Translations under genes and position numbers: made by a program
Notes under the pieces: model-generated
Database searches by the model: none
Told to the model about the DNA's origin: nothing
The model's input: only the letters and a program-made list of their open reading frames with translations
NCBI GenBank assembly: GCA_947259865.1
Contig: CAMYNZ010000090.1
Span: 11,000 to 19,790 of the forward strand
Origin: an uncultured Desulfobacterales bacterium
GTDB taxonomy: Bacteria > Desulfobacterota > Desulfobacteria > Desulfobacterales > G020354645
Direction: 5' to 3'
DNA length: 8,791 bases
In this document: piece by piece, positions 1-6,399 of the stretch
How the letters are laid out: every line of letters begins with the position of its first letter
Position numbering within the stretch: position 1 is the first letter of the stretch

Positions 1-1
1 C

Positions 2-517
2 AAAGGTAAAATTTCCCATTCAGTTGCGGCCACTGAGAATATGGCTTTAACGAGTCCGATGCCTTTCTCGGTGCGTATTAACGTCAACGGGCGTCCCTAT
101 AAAACCATACGGGCCTGGGCCAGGCTGGAAATCCTGACCCGTGTCGTTGTCACTCAACGACCTATCGGGAGAAATCGCCCCATTACGATGGCGGATGTCA
201 GCCTAAAAGAAATGGACGCTGCCCATCTGTCCGGCAGTACTATCAGCGAATTAAAAGACGTTCTGGGTAAAAGGGCCAAAAGAAATATCAATATCCATAC
301 GGTTTTGAGAACCGATCTCATCGAATTCCCACCCGTGGTCAAACGCGGCGATATGGTGCTGATTGTCGCCAGGTCCCAGGGGTTAAAGGTTACCGCCCTG
401 GGCCAGGTCAGGACCAACGGACTGCGCGGTGAAAAGATCAGAGTAGTCAACCTGGACTCAAAAAAAAGCATATTCGCCCGGGTTATGGATGCCAACACGG
501 TTATGGTTGAATTCTAA
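2..517 (+). CDS. flgA: Flagellar basal-body P-ring formation protein FlgA (5'-truncated)
   Basis: FlgA is a periplasmic chaperone that helps FlgI assemble into the P ring around the flagellar rod. The reading frame is open to the left edge (first full codon at 2), so the true start and signal peptide lie outside the window; the ATG at 41 is probably internal. About 171 residues are visible. The middle part (VVVTQRPIGRNRPITMADV) looks like the start of the SAF-like module of FlgA. The C-terminal stretch has the typical pattern: a KRGD turn, an alternating hydrophobic strand (MVLIVARSQGLKV), the small-residue GQVRTNGLRGEKIRVVN segment, and a final VMDANTVMVEF strand. The gene ends 26 bases before the preferred flgH start, and flgA-flgH-flgI is a common order in Desulfobacterota. 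Identity is secure; only the N-terminus is unknown. Confidence 0.93.
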   Translation, partial: KGKISHSVAATENMALTSPMPFSVRINVNGRPYKTIRAWARLEILTRVVVTQRPIGRNRPITMADVSLKEMDAAHLSGSTISELKDVLGKRAKRNINIHTVLRTDLIEFPPVVKRGDMVLIVARSQGLKVTALGQVRTNGLRGEKIRVVNLDSKKSIFARVMDANTVMVEF

Positions 518-530
518 CACCTAAAAAAAT

Positions 531-534
531 GGAG
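531..534 (+). promoter_or_regulatory. Ribosome binding site deciding the flgH start
   Basis: GGAG lies nine bases before the ATG at 544. It overlaps the alternative in-frame ATG at 529, which has no purine-rich site of its own at a proper distance. This favours 544 as the flgH start. Confidence 0.6.
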
Positions 535-543
535 ACACCTGAT

Positions 544-1314
544 ATGAATTATAAATACAATAGAATGCCGCAACGCCTGGTTAGCACTGTAATGACTTTT
601 TTGCTGATACTCTCCCTGTCGGGTTGTGTCACGGCATCCAAAGGGCTGAAGTCCTCCACCGAAGTGCAACCGGCTGAAACCGGCAATACCCGTTTGGCTT
701 CAGCGCAGTCGGTGGATGCGCCGCTGCAATCCGAAGGGTCTTTGTGGCAGGAAAGCGGACCCTTTAATCAATTGTTTATCGATCAAAAGGCTCGTCGGAT
801 AGGCGATATTGTTACGATAAAAATCATGGAGTCATCCAGCGCCTCCAATAAGGCCACCACTGAAACTGAAAGAGATTCAAATATACTGGGTCAAATTACG
901 AGCTTTTTAGGTATCGAAAGACGGTTTAACGACCCGAGCTATCCGAGTTTTGATCCTGACCGACTCTTGAATCCCTTTTCGGCCGTTGAGGGTAACATGA
1001 AAAGTGACTTTGCGGGGTCCGGGAAAACGACACGCAGCGGCGCCATAACCGCCATTATAACGGCCCGGGTTACGGATGTAATGCCCGGCGGGAATTTGAA
1101 AATATTAGGATCACGAGAAGTTGAGATCAACAATGAAAAACAGATAATTACGCTATCCGGGATTATCCGCACCAAAGACATCTCCCCCGATAACATGGTT
1201 CTGTCCAACTACATTTCTGATGCTCAAATTTCATACAGCGGTCTGGGGGTGGTCAACGACCGTCAGCGTCCGGGCTGGATGGCGAATATTTTAAACAAGA
1301 TCTGGCCCTTTTAA
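544..1314 (+). CDS. flgH: Flagellar L-ring protein FlgH (outer-membrane lipoprotein)
   Basis: FlgH forms the L ring, the outer-membrane bushing through which the flagellar rod turns. From the ATG at 544 the product is 256 residues, a normal FlgH length. It opens with a lipoprotein signal peptide: basic residues, a hydrophobic core, and the lipobox LSGC with the lipidated cysteine at residue 28. The mature part shows FlgH hallmarks in order: SLWQESGPFNQLFIDQKARRIGDIVTIKI, a low-complexity linker, the SDFAGSGKTTRSG region, a VMPGGNLKILGSREVEINNEKQ strand pair, the SGIIRTKDISPDN motif, and the C-terminal ISYSGLGVVNDRQRPGW segment. An in-frame ATG at 529 would add five residues but overlaps the likely ribosome binding site. 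It lies between flgA and flgI, as expected for the ring operon. Confidence 0.95.
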   Translation: MNYKYNRMPQRLVSTVMTFLLILSLSGCVTASKGLKSSTEVQPAETGNTRLASAQSVDAPLQSEGSLWQESGPFNQLFIDQKARRIGDIVTIKIMESSSASNKATTETERDSNILGQITSFLGIERRFNDPSYPSFDPDRLLNPFSAVEGNMKSDFAGSGKTTRSGAITAIITARVTDVMPGGNLKILGSREVEINNEKQIITLSGIIRTKDISPDNMVLSNYISDAQISYSGLGVVNDRQRPGWMANILNKIWPF

Positions 1315-1353
1315 AAAACAAAACCAATGCAACACCATAAAAGGTAACGGTCA

Positions 1354-2490
1354 ATGAACAGAATCTTCAAACATCGCATCGGATTCGGCCTCCTGCTGAA
1401 AATAACGATGTTGCTGTTCAGCGCGGCTCTCATGATAGCCACTGAAGCGCATACGGCCCGCATAAAGGATATTGCGGATGTCAAAGGTGTGCGTCCGAAT
1501 CAGCTGATCGGATACGGTTTGGTGGTCGGTCTGGATGGCACCGGTGACAGCAAGCGATCAAAATTCACGGTACAATCCATGGCCAGTATGCTTGAAAAAA
1601 TGGGCATAACCGTCGACCCCGAGGATATCCGGGTGAAGAATGTAGCTGCAGTGATGGTTACCGCCAACCTGCCGCCCTTTGCAAAAGTCGGCAGCCGGAT
1701 TGACCTTCTGGTAAGCTCAATCGGCGGGGCTAAAAATTTACAGGGCGGAACCTTGCTGTTTACACCGCTCAAAGCGGCCAACGGTCAGATTTATGCGGTG
1801 GCCCAGGGACCGGTAAGCACAGGCGGATTTGCCGTCCAAGGCGGTTCCGGCAGTCAGGTGCAGAAAAACTTTCCAACGGTCGGGCGGGTGATCGGGGGCG
1901 CATTGATCGAAAAAGAAATGCCCTCTGATTTCGCCAAAAAGGATACACTGAGCCTTTCCCTGCACGCGCCGGATTTTACAACCGCCTCCCGGGTAGCGCT
2001 GGCGATCAACACGGCCCTGTTCGACCATTTGGCGCACTCACCGGATGCCGGAACAATAGAAGTCAGGCTGCCGGAACAATATTTTGGCAAAATTGTTGAA
2101 TTCGTAACCCTGATCGAAAATTTAAATGTTATCCCCGACACGACGTCAAAAGTCGTAATCAACGAAAGAACCGGAACCGTGGTCATGGGAAACAACGTCA
2201 GGATATCAACCATTGCCATTGCCCATGGAAATTTGAGTATTCAAATCAGTGAAAGTGAAGAAGTTTCCCAACCGCTGCCTTTCTCACAGGGCCGGACCGA
2301 GGTGACCCCGGAAAGCGATATCATTGTAAAAGAGGGCAGAAAACCACTCTTTCTGGTTGAATCAGGAGTCAGTATCGGAGAGGTGGTTAAAGCATTGAAC
2401 GCGTTGGGTGTATCCCCCCGTGATTTAATTGCTATTTTCCAGGCTTTAAAGGCTGCCGGTGCCCTGCAGGCGCAACTGGAGATCATTTAA
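1354..2490 (+). CDS. flgI: Flagellar P-ring protein FlgI
   Basis: FlgI is the periplasmic subunit of the P ring, which surrounds the rod at the peptidoglycan layer. The 378-residue product matches the family in length. It starts with a signal peptide (basic MNRIFKHR, then a long hydrophobic core), probably cleaved near residue 35 before RIKDIADV. The mature N-terminus has the diagnostic VRPNQLIGYGLVVGLDGTGD. Further family motifs are NVAAVMVTANLPPFAKVGSR, a GGTLL/TPL turn, and a C-terminal end reading GVSPRDLIAIFQALKAAGAL followed by QAQLEII. An AAGG site at 1341-1344, nine bases before the ATG, supports the start. The stop codon shares one base with the next start (TAATG), so flgJ is probably translationally coupled. 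Confidence 0.96.
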   Translation: MNRIFKHRIGFGLLLKITMLLFSAALMIATEAHTARIKDIADVKGVRPNQLIGYGLVVGLDGTGDSKRSKFTVQSMASMLEKMGITVDPEDIRVKNVAAVMVTANLPPFAKVGSRIDLLVSSIGGAKNLQGGTLLFTPLKAANGQIYAVAQGPVSTGGFAVQGGSGSQVQKNFPTVGRVIGGALIEKEMPSDFAKKDTLSLSLHAPDFTTASRVALAINTALFDHLAHSPDAGTIEVRLPEQYFGKIVEFVTLIENLNVIPDTTSKVVINERTGTVVMGNNVRISTIAIAHGNLSIQISESEEVSQPLPFSQGRTEVTPESDIIVKEGRKPLFLVESGVSIGEVVKALNALGVSPRDLIAIFQALKAAGALQAQLEII

Positions 2491-2837
2491 TGAGTGATTG
2501 GAATGTCTTAAGCTCACGTTTGCCTGAAGCTATAAACATTGAAAGGGGCGACGCTAAGGTGCGGGCCGGTAATCAACCCGGCCCAACCAATGCGGCCCAT
2601 CAGGACCGGGCCAGGCTCAAGGAAGTCTGCCATGAGCTGGAATCACTATTTATCGGCCATTTGCTAAAAGAGATGCGGGCCACCGTTGCCAAGTCAGGAT
2701 TTCTTAACGGCGGCAGGGCTGAGGAATTATACACTTCCATGCTGGATAGTCAGCTGGCAAAAGAATTATCGGCCAAAGGCGGCATCGGGCTTGCCTCGCT
2801 GTTGCTGGATAATCTCGAAGACAAACCGGCCAAATAA
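2490..2837 (+). CDS. flgJ: Rod-binding protein, FlgJ N-terminal domain type
   Basis: This 115-residue protein corresponds to the rod-binding domain (N-terminal half) of enterobacterial FlgJ, which caps or scaffolds rod assembly in the periplasm. The core runs from about residue 47 to the end: a CHELESLFIGHLLKEMRAT helix, a glycine-rich turn containing GGRAEELY, and the helix MLDSQLAKELSAKGGIGLAS. This pattern is characteristic of the family. The C-terminal muramidase domain found in FlgJ of E. coli and relatives is absent; this short form is usual outside gamma- and beta-proteobacteria, so I read it as a complete gene rather than a truncation. GGAG at 2478-2481 precedes the ATG by eight bases, and the ATG overlaps the flgI stop by one base. 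The peptidoglycan hydrolase needed for rod growth would have to be encoded elsewhere. Confidence 0.88.
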   Translation: MSDWNVLSSRLPEAINIERGDAKVRAGNQPGPTNAAHQDRARLKEVCHELESLFIGHLLKEMRATVAKSGFLNGGRAEELYTSMLDSQLAKELSAKGGIGLASLLLDNLEDKPAK

Positions 2838-2899
2838 GACAGACGCCGTCGTTGCCGTTTGAGACTGCGGTCGTGCGGGCCCCGGTGGGGAAAATTGTA

Positions 2900-2913
2900 T
2901 TGGCCCGGGCCAA
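2900..2913. repeat. Perfect 14-base GC-rich palindrome
   Basis: TTGGCCCGGGCCAA is a perfect inverted repeat without a spacer, located between flgJ and the sigma-28 promoter. It could be an operator half-pair or part of a hairpin, since CGGGCC at 2876-2881 can also pair with GGCCCG at 2902-2907. There is no T-run after it, so it is not a standard intrinsic terminator. One such palindrome per window is near chance expectation, so a function is not claimed. Confidence 0.25.
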
Positions 2914-3006
2914 AATACCCTCTAGCTTGCTGCGGGTATGATCAGTCTTCGCTAAATTTTGGCAATTACAATAAAACAAAAAACGGTCAAATCCGGGTAT
3001 AAAAAT

Positions 3007-3033
3007 TAAAGTTTTGAGAGCATAGGCCGATGA
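3007..3033 (+). promoter_or_regulatory. Sigma-28 (FliA) promoter for the late flagellar operon
   Basis: The -35 box TAAAGTTT (3007-3014) matches the FliA consensus exactly. It is followed by 11 bases and then the -10 box GCCGATGA (3026-3033), which matches GCCGATAA at seven of eight positions. Spacing is the consensus 11. It lies in non-coding DNA ahead of flgN-cheD-HDOD-flgK-flgL, the kind of late genes FliA controls. The transcript would begin around 3040, giving a leader of about 137 bases before flgN. Confidence 0.82.
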
Positions 3034-3058
3034 AATATGTGTATCATTTTCAATCAAA

Positions 3059-3079
3059 GGCAGCTGCCAACAAGCTGCT
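3059..3079 (+). other. Small stem-loop in the predicted flgN leader
   Basis: GCAGCT (3060-3065) and AGCTGC (3073-3078) form a 6-bp stem with a 7-base loop, extendable by one G-T pair. It would lie about 20 bases into the transcript from the sigma-28 promoter. It has no T-run and could simply be chance; a role in message stability or translation is possible but unsupported. Confidence 0.25.
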
Positions 3080-3162
3080 GCTATTGTCGCAAGAAGGTAA
3101 ATTCCACAATCCTCCAGGGATTATTTGGCAGGCTAAAACCAACCTTGCGGGGATGGGGTCGT

Positions 3163-3167
3163 GAGGG
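3163..3167 (+). promoter_or_regulatory. Ribosome binding site deciding the flgN start
   Basis: GAGGG lies nine bases before the ATG at 3177 but only three bases before the in-frame ATG at 3171. The spacing favours 3177, which makes the protein begin MDALLDSLLKVLKAEN. Confidence 0.5.
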
Positions 3168-3176
3168 TGTATGCGG

Positions 3177-3677
3177 ATGGATGCATTGCTGGACAGTTTG
3201 CTCAAAGTACTTAAAGCAGAAAACAGCGTTTATCAATCTTTGTATTTAATTCTGCAACAGCAACGCAATGCGGTCGTTGAATGCGAAGTAAATGCATTGA
3301 ACAAAAATGGGGATACTGCCGAAAATTTATTGTTAAAGCTCGCAAAACTTGAAACGCAAAGAACGAAAGCAACGGCAAGGCTGGCCGCATCTTTAGCCGT
3401 GCCGCAGCCGGATCTGACTTTGAAAAAAATAGTCCGATTGATCCATGAACCGTACAGCTCCGAATTGAGAGACGTCAGAGCGGAGCTTATCGCAGTGCTG
3501 CAAGGGATCCAGAAAGCCAGCCGTGAAAATCTGGCGCTTTTTAAACACTCACACGAACTGATGCAGGATTCTCTGGCCCTGTTGAGTAAATGTATTCTAA
3601 ATAGTTCCGTTTATTATCGCAGCGGTAAGATCCAAAAGACAGCACTCAGTGGAACACTTCTTTCAGGAGAGATTTAA
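3177..3677 (+). CDS. flgN: FlgN-like flagellar export chaperone
   Basis: FlgN is a cytoplasmic chaperone that binds the junction proteins FlgK and FlgL and presents them to the flagellar type III export apparatus. The 166-residue product is almost entirely helical. Its first half has the FlgN pattern: a helix LLKVLKAENSVYQSLYLILQ, then QQRNAVVECEVNAL and a LLLKLAKLETQRTKA helix. The C-terminal part (helix rich in Leu, then SSVYYRSGKI and a disordered tail ending LLSGEI) also fits, because the FlgN tail is where substrates bind. FlgN sequences diverge strongly, so the call rests on general pattern, size and position: first gene of an operon that also encodes its two clients, FlgK and FlgL. An alternative start at 3171 adds two residues. 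No FlgM gene precedes it. Confidence 0.8.
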   Translation: MDALLDSLLKVLKAENSVYQSLYLILQQQRNAVVECEVNALNKNGDTAENLLLKLAKLETQRTKATARLAASLAVPQPDLTLKKIVRLIHEPYSSELRDVRAELIAVLQGIQKASRENLALFKHSHELMQDSLALLSKCILNSSVYYRSGKIQKTALSGTLLSGEI

Positions 3678-3703
3678 CTCTAGCGAATATACGGAAAGTG
3701 CCA

Positions 3704-4177
3704 ATGAGACATGTGGTTTTGGTCGCAGACATGAAGGTTGCAAATTCGGGTGACGAACTGGTAACGCACGCCCTGGGCAGCTGTTTGGGAGTATTGATTT
3801 ACGATCCGGTAGAAAAAATCGGAGGCTTGCTGCATGCGATGTTACCGTTGTCAAAGGTGAATCCCTCAAGAGCCGATGCAAATCCCTGCATGTTTATAGA
3901 TACGGGATTACCGTTCCTGTTAGAAGCTTTTTTTGATGCGGGTGGCAGCAAAAGCAGAATTGTGGTTAAAGCGGCCGGTTGCGGCAATCTACTGGGAAAA
4001 AATGAAATGTTTGAAATCGGGGAGCGAAATCATAAGGTGCTGAAACAATTATTAATGGAAAGCAATATCGCGCTCGAATCTGAAGATATCGGCGGTACGG
4101 AGAACCGCACGGTTCACTTCGATCTCACATCAGGACACGTAACCCTCAGCAACAGTGGAAGAGAGTGGCAACTATGA
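3704..4177 (+). CDS. cheD: Chemoreceptor glutamine deamidase CheD
   Basis: CheD deamidates specific glutamines on methyl-accepting chemotaxis proteins and, in several bacteria, binds and stimulates the phosphatase CheC. The 157-residue product has the expected length. From the ATG at 3704 the catalytic residues fall at Thr21, Cys27 and His44, the numbering established for Thermotoga maritima CheD. They lie in the conserved segments THALGSCLGVLIYDP and KIGGLLHAMLP. Later family features are the AAGCGNLL and NEMFEIGERN motifs and the C-terminal SEDIGGTENRTVHFDLTSG. GGAA at 3693-3696, seven bases upstream, favours this ATG over the GTG at 3698. It starts 26 bases after flgN and its stop overlaps the next gene. 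No cheC is seen nearby. An active enzyme is expected, since all three catalytic residues are present. Confidence 0.95.
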   Translation: MRHVVLVADMKVANSGDELVTHALGSCLGVLIYDPVEKIGGLLHAMLPLSKVNPSRADANPCMFIDTGLPFLLEAFFDAGGSKSRIVVKAAGCGNLLGKNEMFEIGERNHKVLKQLLMESNIALESEDIGGTENRTVHFDLTSGHVTLSNSGREWQL

Positions 4178-4980
4178 ACGATTCAAAATTGAATGATATA
4201 CTGTCCCAATCGGATTCTTTACCGAGTATTCCCAGTGCGGCCGTAAAATTGCTTTCCCTGCTCGATAATCCGGAATCCTCGGTAAACGAGATCGAAGAGA
4301 TATTGAAATACGACCCGGGCCTTACAGCCAATGTATTAAAACTATCAAACTCGGCCTATTTTGGTCTTCCCCAGAAGATCGGCTCGGTCAAGCAAGCGAT
4401 CCTTGTGATGGGCACAAAGCGGCTGACCCAGCTGGTGATGGCCTCATGCGTGCACGCCTTAATGGATAGACCCGTAGATGGTTATGAATTATCGAGGGGA
4501 GAATTCTGGCGTCACTCTGTGGCAGTCTCGGTTTCGGCAGAGCTGTTGGTGAAAGAACTTAAAATCCCCAGTGTCGATGTGATTTTCACCGCTGCGCTGC
4601 TCCACGATGTAGGCAAGATTATAATGGACGAGTTTGTAAAAGAGGAATACAAATTGATTCATGACGAGGTTCAGAAAGGATTATCCTTTGAGCTGGCTGA
4701 ACAGAAAGTTTTGGGAACAAATCATGCCGAAATCGGTGCCAAAATTTTACAGAAATGGTCCTTCCCCGACGAGATCGTGCTTGCCGTCCGACATCACCAT
4801 GTGCCGGACGCTGCCGATCCGCTGATGATTGGCATCGGAATTGGAAAGGAAGGACTTCAATACCAGCCGTCGGAGCTTGCAACCCAGCGATTGGGGCTCA
4901 ACCAAGATCAACTTGAAATCGTGGCCAGCCAGACCCTGCAGTGGGTTGACGAGTTATCAGATGTCTTTGGATGTCACTGA
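4174..4980 (+). CDS. HDOD-domain signalling protein, possibly with a short internal deletion
   Basis: HDOD proteins are HD-related helical regulatory proteins linked to signalling and motility; their biochemical output is mostly unknown. The 268-residue product is a single HDOD domain. Residues 17-100 give the typical opening (LPSIPSAAVKLLSLLDNPE, YDPGLTANVLKLSNSAYFG, and the IGSVKQAILVMGTKRLTQLV helix). HD-type ligand positions remain at His114 (FWRHS), His144-Asp145 (LLHDVGK), His184 (NHAEIGA) and His207-209. The sequence then passes from VPDAADP straight into LMIGIGIGKEGLQY. From family knowledge I expect about 13-20 more residues there, including an H-x-x-D helix, so a small in-frame loss is suspected. 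The ATG overlaps the cheD stop (ATGA), with GAGAG eight bases upstream; the GTG at 4165 is less likely. Its position between cheD and flgK suggests a motility or chemotaxis role. Confidence 0.9.
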   Translation: MNDSKLNDILSQSDSLPSIPSAAVKLLSLLDNPESSVNEIEEILKYDPGLTANVLKLSNSAYFGLPQKIGSVKQAILVMGTKRLTQLVMASCVHALMDRPVDGYELSRGEFWRHSVAVSVSAELLVKELKIPSVDVIFTAALLHDVGKIIMDEFVKEEYKLIHDEVQKGLSFELAEQKVLGTNHAEIGAKILQKWSFPDEIVLAVRHHHVPDAADPLMIGIGIGKEGLQYQPSELATQRLGLNQDQLEIVASQTLQWVDELSDVFGCH

Positions 4981-4984
4981 GAAC

Positions 4985-4990
4985 AGAGGG
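4985..4990 (+). promoter_or_regulatory. Ribosome binding site deciding the flgK start
   Basis: AGAGGG stands eight bases before the ATG at 4999, but only two bases before the in-frame ATG at 4993. The later ATG, giving MSNLLGLLDLG, is therefore preferred and also fits the usual short FlgK N-terminus. Confidence 0.55.
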
Positions 4991-4998
4991 ATATGGGT

Positions 4999-6387
4999 AT
5001 GTCTAATCTACTCGGTTTATTGGATTTAGGAGGCAGCGGGCTTCTTAGTCACCAGAAAGCCATACAGGTGACCGGTCATAATATCGCCAATGTCAATACA
5101 CCCGGCTACAGCCGCCAGCGGGTGAATCTGGAGGCTAAACCGCCGATGTCCAATGCCCCCGGGCAGGCCGGGACCGGTGTCAATGTAACCGAGATTCAGA
5201 GAATGTATGATCAGTTTTTGGGGGTGCAGATTAATACCGAAAATCAAGACCTGGGAAGATGGGAAGCTCAAAAGGGAGCACTTGAGATAACGGAATTTAT
5301 ATTTGATGAGCTATCCGGGTCTGGTTTGAACGCGGCCATGAGCGAATTCTGGAATGGCTGGCAGGATGTCGCCAACAATCCCGCGGCTTACACCGAGCGG
5401 GCAGCGCTTTTATCCAAAAGCAGACTGCTGGCGACAACGCTTAACACGATGTCATCTGAAATACAACAGCAACAGATTCAACTGGATCGCAGCATCGAGT
5501 CAGCGGTTAATGAGATCAACCGGATGACAGAGAAGATTTTCGATCTGAATAAAAAAATAAGTGACTTCGAGATCAGTGGTCAAGGCGCCAATGACTATCG
5601 TGATCAGCGCGATGAATTGCTCAAAGAACTTTCATCAATGATCGACATCAGCACTTTTGAGGACCGCCGCGGCCAGATAACCGTCTCGGTGGGCAACGGA
5701 CAACCGTTGGTGGACAGTTCTTATCCCTGGAAATTATCCACTCAGCCCAATGCTTTTGGCCACGCAGATGTAATCTGGATGGACAACGACGGTAACACCG
5801 TCGATATTACCCAGGATATTTCCGGAGGAAGGATAATGGGCTGGCTTCAAACCAGAGATACCGACCTGGTGGATTATTCGACCCGGCTGGATACTCTTGC
5901 GGGTGAGATGATTGTTCAGGTTAACTCGCTTCACACCGGCGGGTTTGATTTAAACGCAACCGCAGGAGAAGTTTTTTTTACGGGTACTTCGGCTGCTGAT
6001 ATCAGCCTGAATCCAAATATCGACAGTGACGTGAATTTGATTGCCGCTGCCGTTGCTCCGTCGGGGATTCCCGGAGATAACCACAATGCCATTGCAATCG
6101 CGAACTTACAGCATGCGCTGGTGATGAACGGCGGGTCGGCAACCTTTGATAGCTTTTACAATTCGATCGTTTCTGATGTGGGCCAGGGCCTAAAAACCGC
6201 CGGTGACTATTTTGAGCATCAATCCACCATCACAGCCAGCCTCGAAAATTATCGGCAGTCTCATTCAGGGGTTTCGCTTGATGAAGAAATGTTGAACCTG
6301 GTTAAATTCCAGCACGCTTATGACGCTGCAGCCAAGCTTATCAGCACGGTGGATGAGCTGCTTACGACGGTTGTGAATATGGTATAA
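4999..6387 (+). CDS. flgK: Flagellar hook-associated protein 1 (FlgK, hook-filament junction)
   Basis: FlgK forms the first of the two junction zones between the rigid hook and the filament. It is exported through the flagellar channel and has no signal peptide. The 462-residue product starts with the FlgK terminal helix and rod/hook motif, including SHQKAIQVTGHNIANVNTPG and YSRQRVNLEA at residues 17-46. It ends with the matching C-terminal helix, SGVSLDEEMLNLVKFQHAYD followed by AAAKLISTVDELLTTV. Residues 125-190 are a helical region with SRLLATTLNTMSSEIQQQQI and NDYRDQRDELLKELS, typical of the FlgK domain 1 coiled part. It is shorter than E. coli FlgK (about 547 residues), the difference falling in the variable surface-exposed middle. 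It starts 18 bases after the HDOD gene and is followed by flgL after 12 bases. Confidence 0.95.
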   Translation: MSNLLGLLDLGGSGLLSHQKAIQVTGHNIANVNTPGYSRQRVNLEAKPPMSNAPGQAGTGVNVTEIQRMYDQFLGVQINTENQDLGRWEAQKGALEITEFIFDELSGSGLNAAMSEFWNGWQDVANNPAAYTERAALLSKSRLLATTLNTMSSEIQQQQIQLDRSIESAVNEINRMTEKIFDLNKKISDFEISGQGANDYRDQRDELLKELSSMIDISTFEDRRGQITVSVGNGQPLVDSSYPWKLSTQPNAFGHADVIWMDNDGNTVDITQDISGGRIMGWLQTRDTDLVDYSTRLDTLAGEMIVQVNSLHTGGFDLNATAGEVFFTGTSAADISLNPNIDSDVNLIAAAVAPSGIPGDNHNAIAIANLQHALVMNGGSATFDSFYNSIVSDVGQGLKTAGDYFEHQSTITASLENYRQSHSGVSLDEEMLNLVKFQHAYDAAAKLISTVDELLTTVVNMV

Positions 6388-6389
6388 AC

Positions 6390-6397
6390 AGGAGGGG
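6390..6397 (+). promoter_or_regulatory. Strong ribosome binding site of flgL
   Basis: AGGAGGGG is the strongest Shine-Dalgarno match in the window. It sits in the 12-base gap between flgK and flgL, with only a short spacer to the ATG at 6400. The family-typical N-terminus MRVTNKMM confirms that start. Confidence 0.7.
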
Positions 6398-6399
6398 CA

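Larger units (their letters stand above)
2838..3176 (+). other. Intergenic region between flgJ and flgN: leader and promoter, no gene recognised
   Basis: No convincing coding region is seen in this 339-base gap on either strand. It holds a GC-rich part (about 2860-2912) with a perfect 14-base palindrome and a possible 6-bp hairpin, an AT-rich stretch (about 2950-3015), a sigma-28 type promoter (3007-3033), and about 137 bases of presumed 5' leader before flgN. A flgM gene (anti-sigma-28) commonly lies at this spot in related clusters. I translated the region in the forward frames and found nothing resembling the FlgM C-terminal helices. Confidence 0.6.

Noticed and set aside
2876..2907. CGGGCC/GGCCCG hairpin as a terminator of the ring/rod operon
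   Set aside because: The loop is 20 bases, the stem is only 6 bp, and no T-run follows.
2704..3057. A 117-residue frame on the minus strand across the flgJ end and the gap
   Set aside because: Composition is unlike a real protein, it has no recognisable domain, and it overlaps a well supported gene and the promoter.
3030..3164. A 44-residue frame (MKYVYHFQSKAAANK...) in the gap where flgM would be expected
   Set aside because: Its ATG overlaps the -10 box of the sigma-28 promoter and lies upstream of the predicted transcript start; it has no ribosome binding site and does not resemble FlgM.
3037..3249. A 70-residue frame overlapping the flgN start
   Set aside because: It runs out of frame with the flgN gene, has no ribosome binding site and no protein-like features.
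4704..4733. A second sigma-28-like pair (GAAAGTTT ... GCCGAAAT) inside the HDOD gene
   Set aside because: The spacer is 14 rather than 11 bases, both boxes have mismatches, and it is within coding sequence with matching amino-acid explanation.
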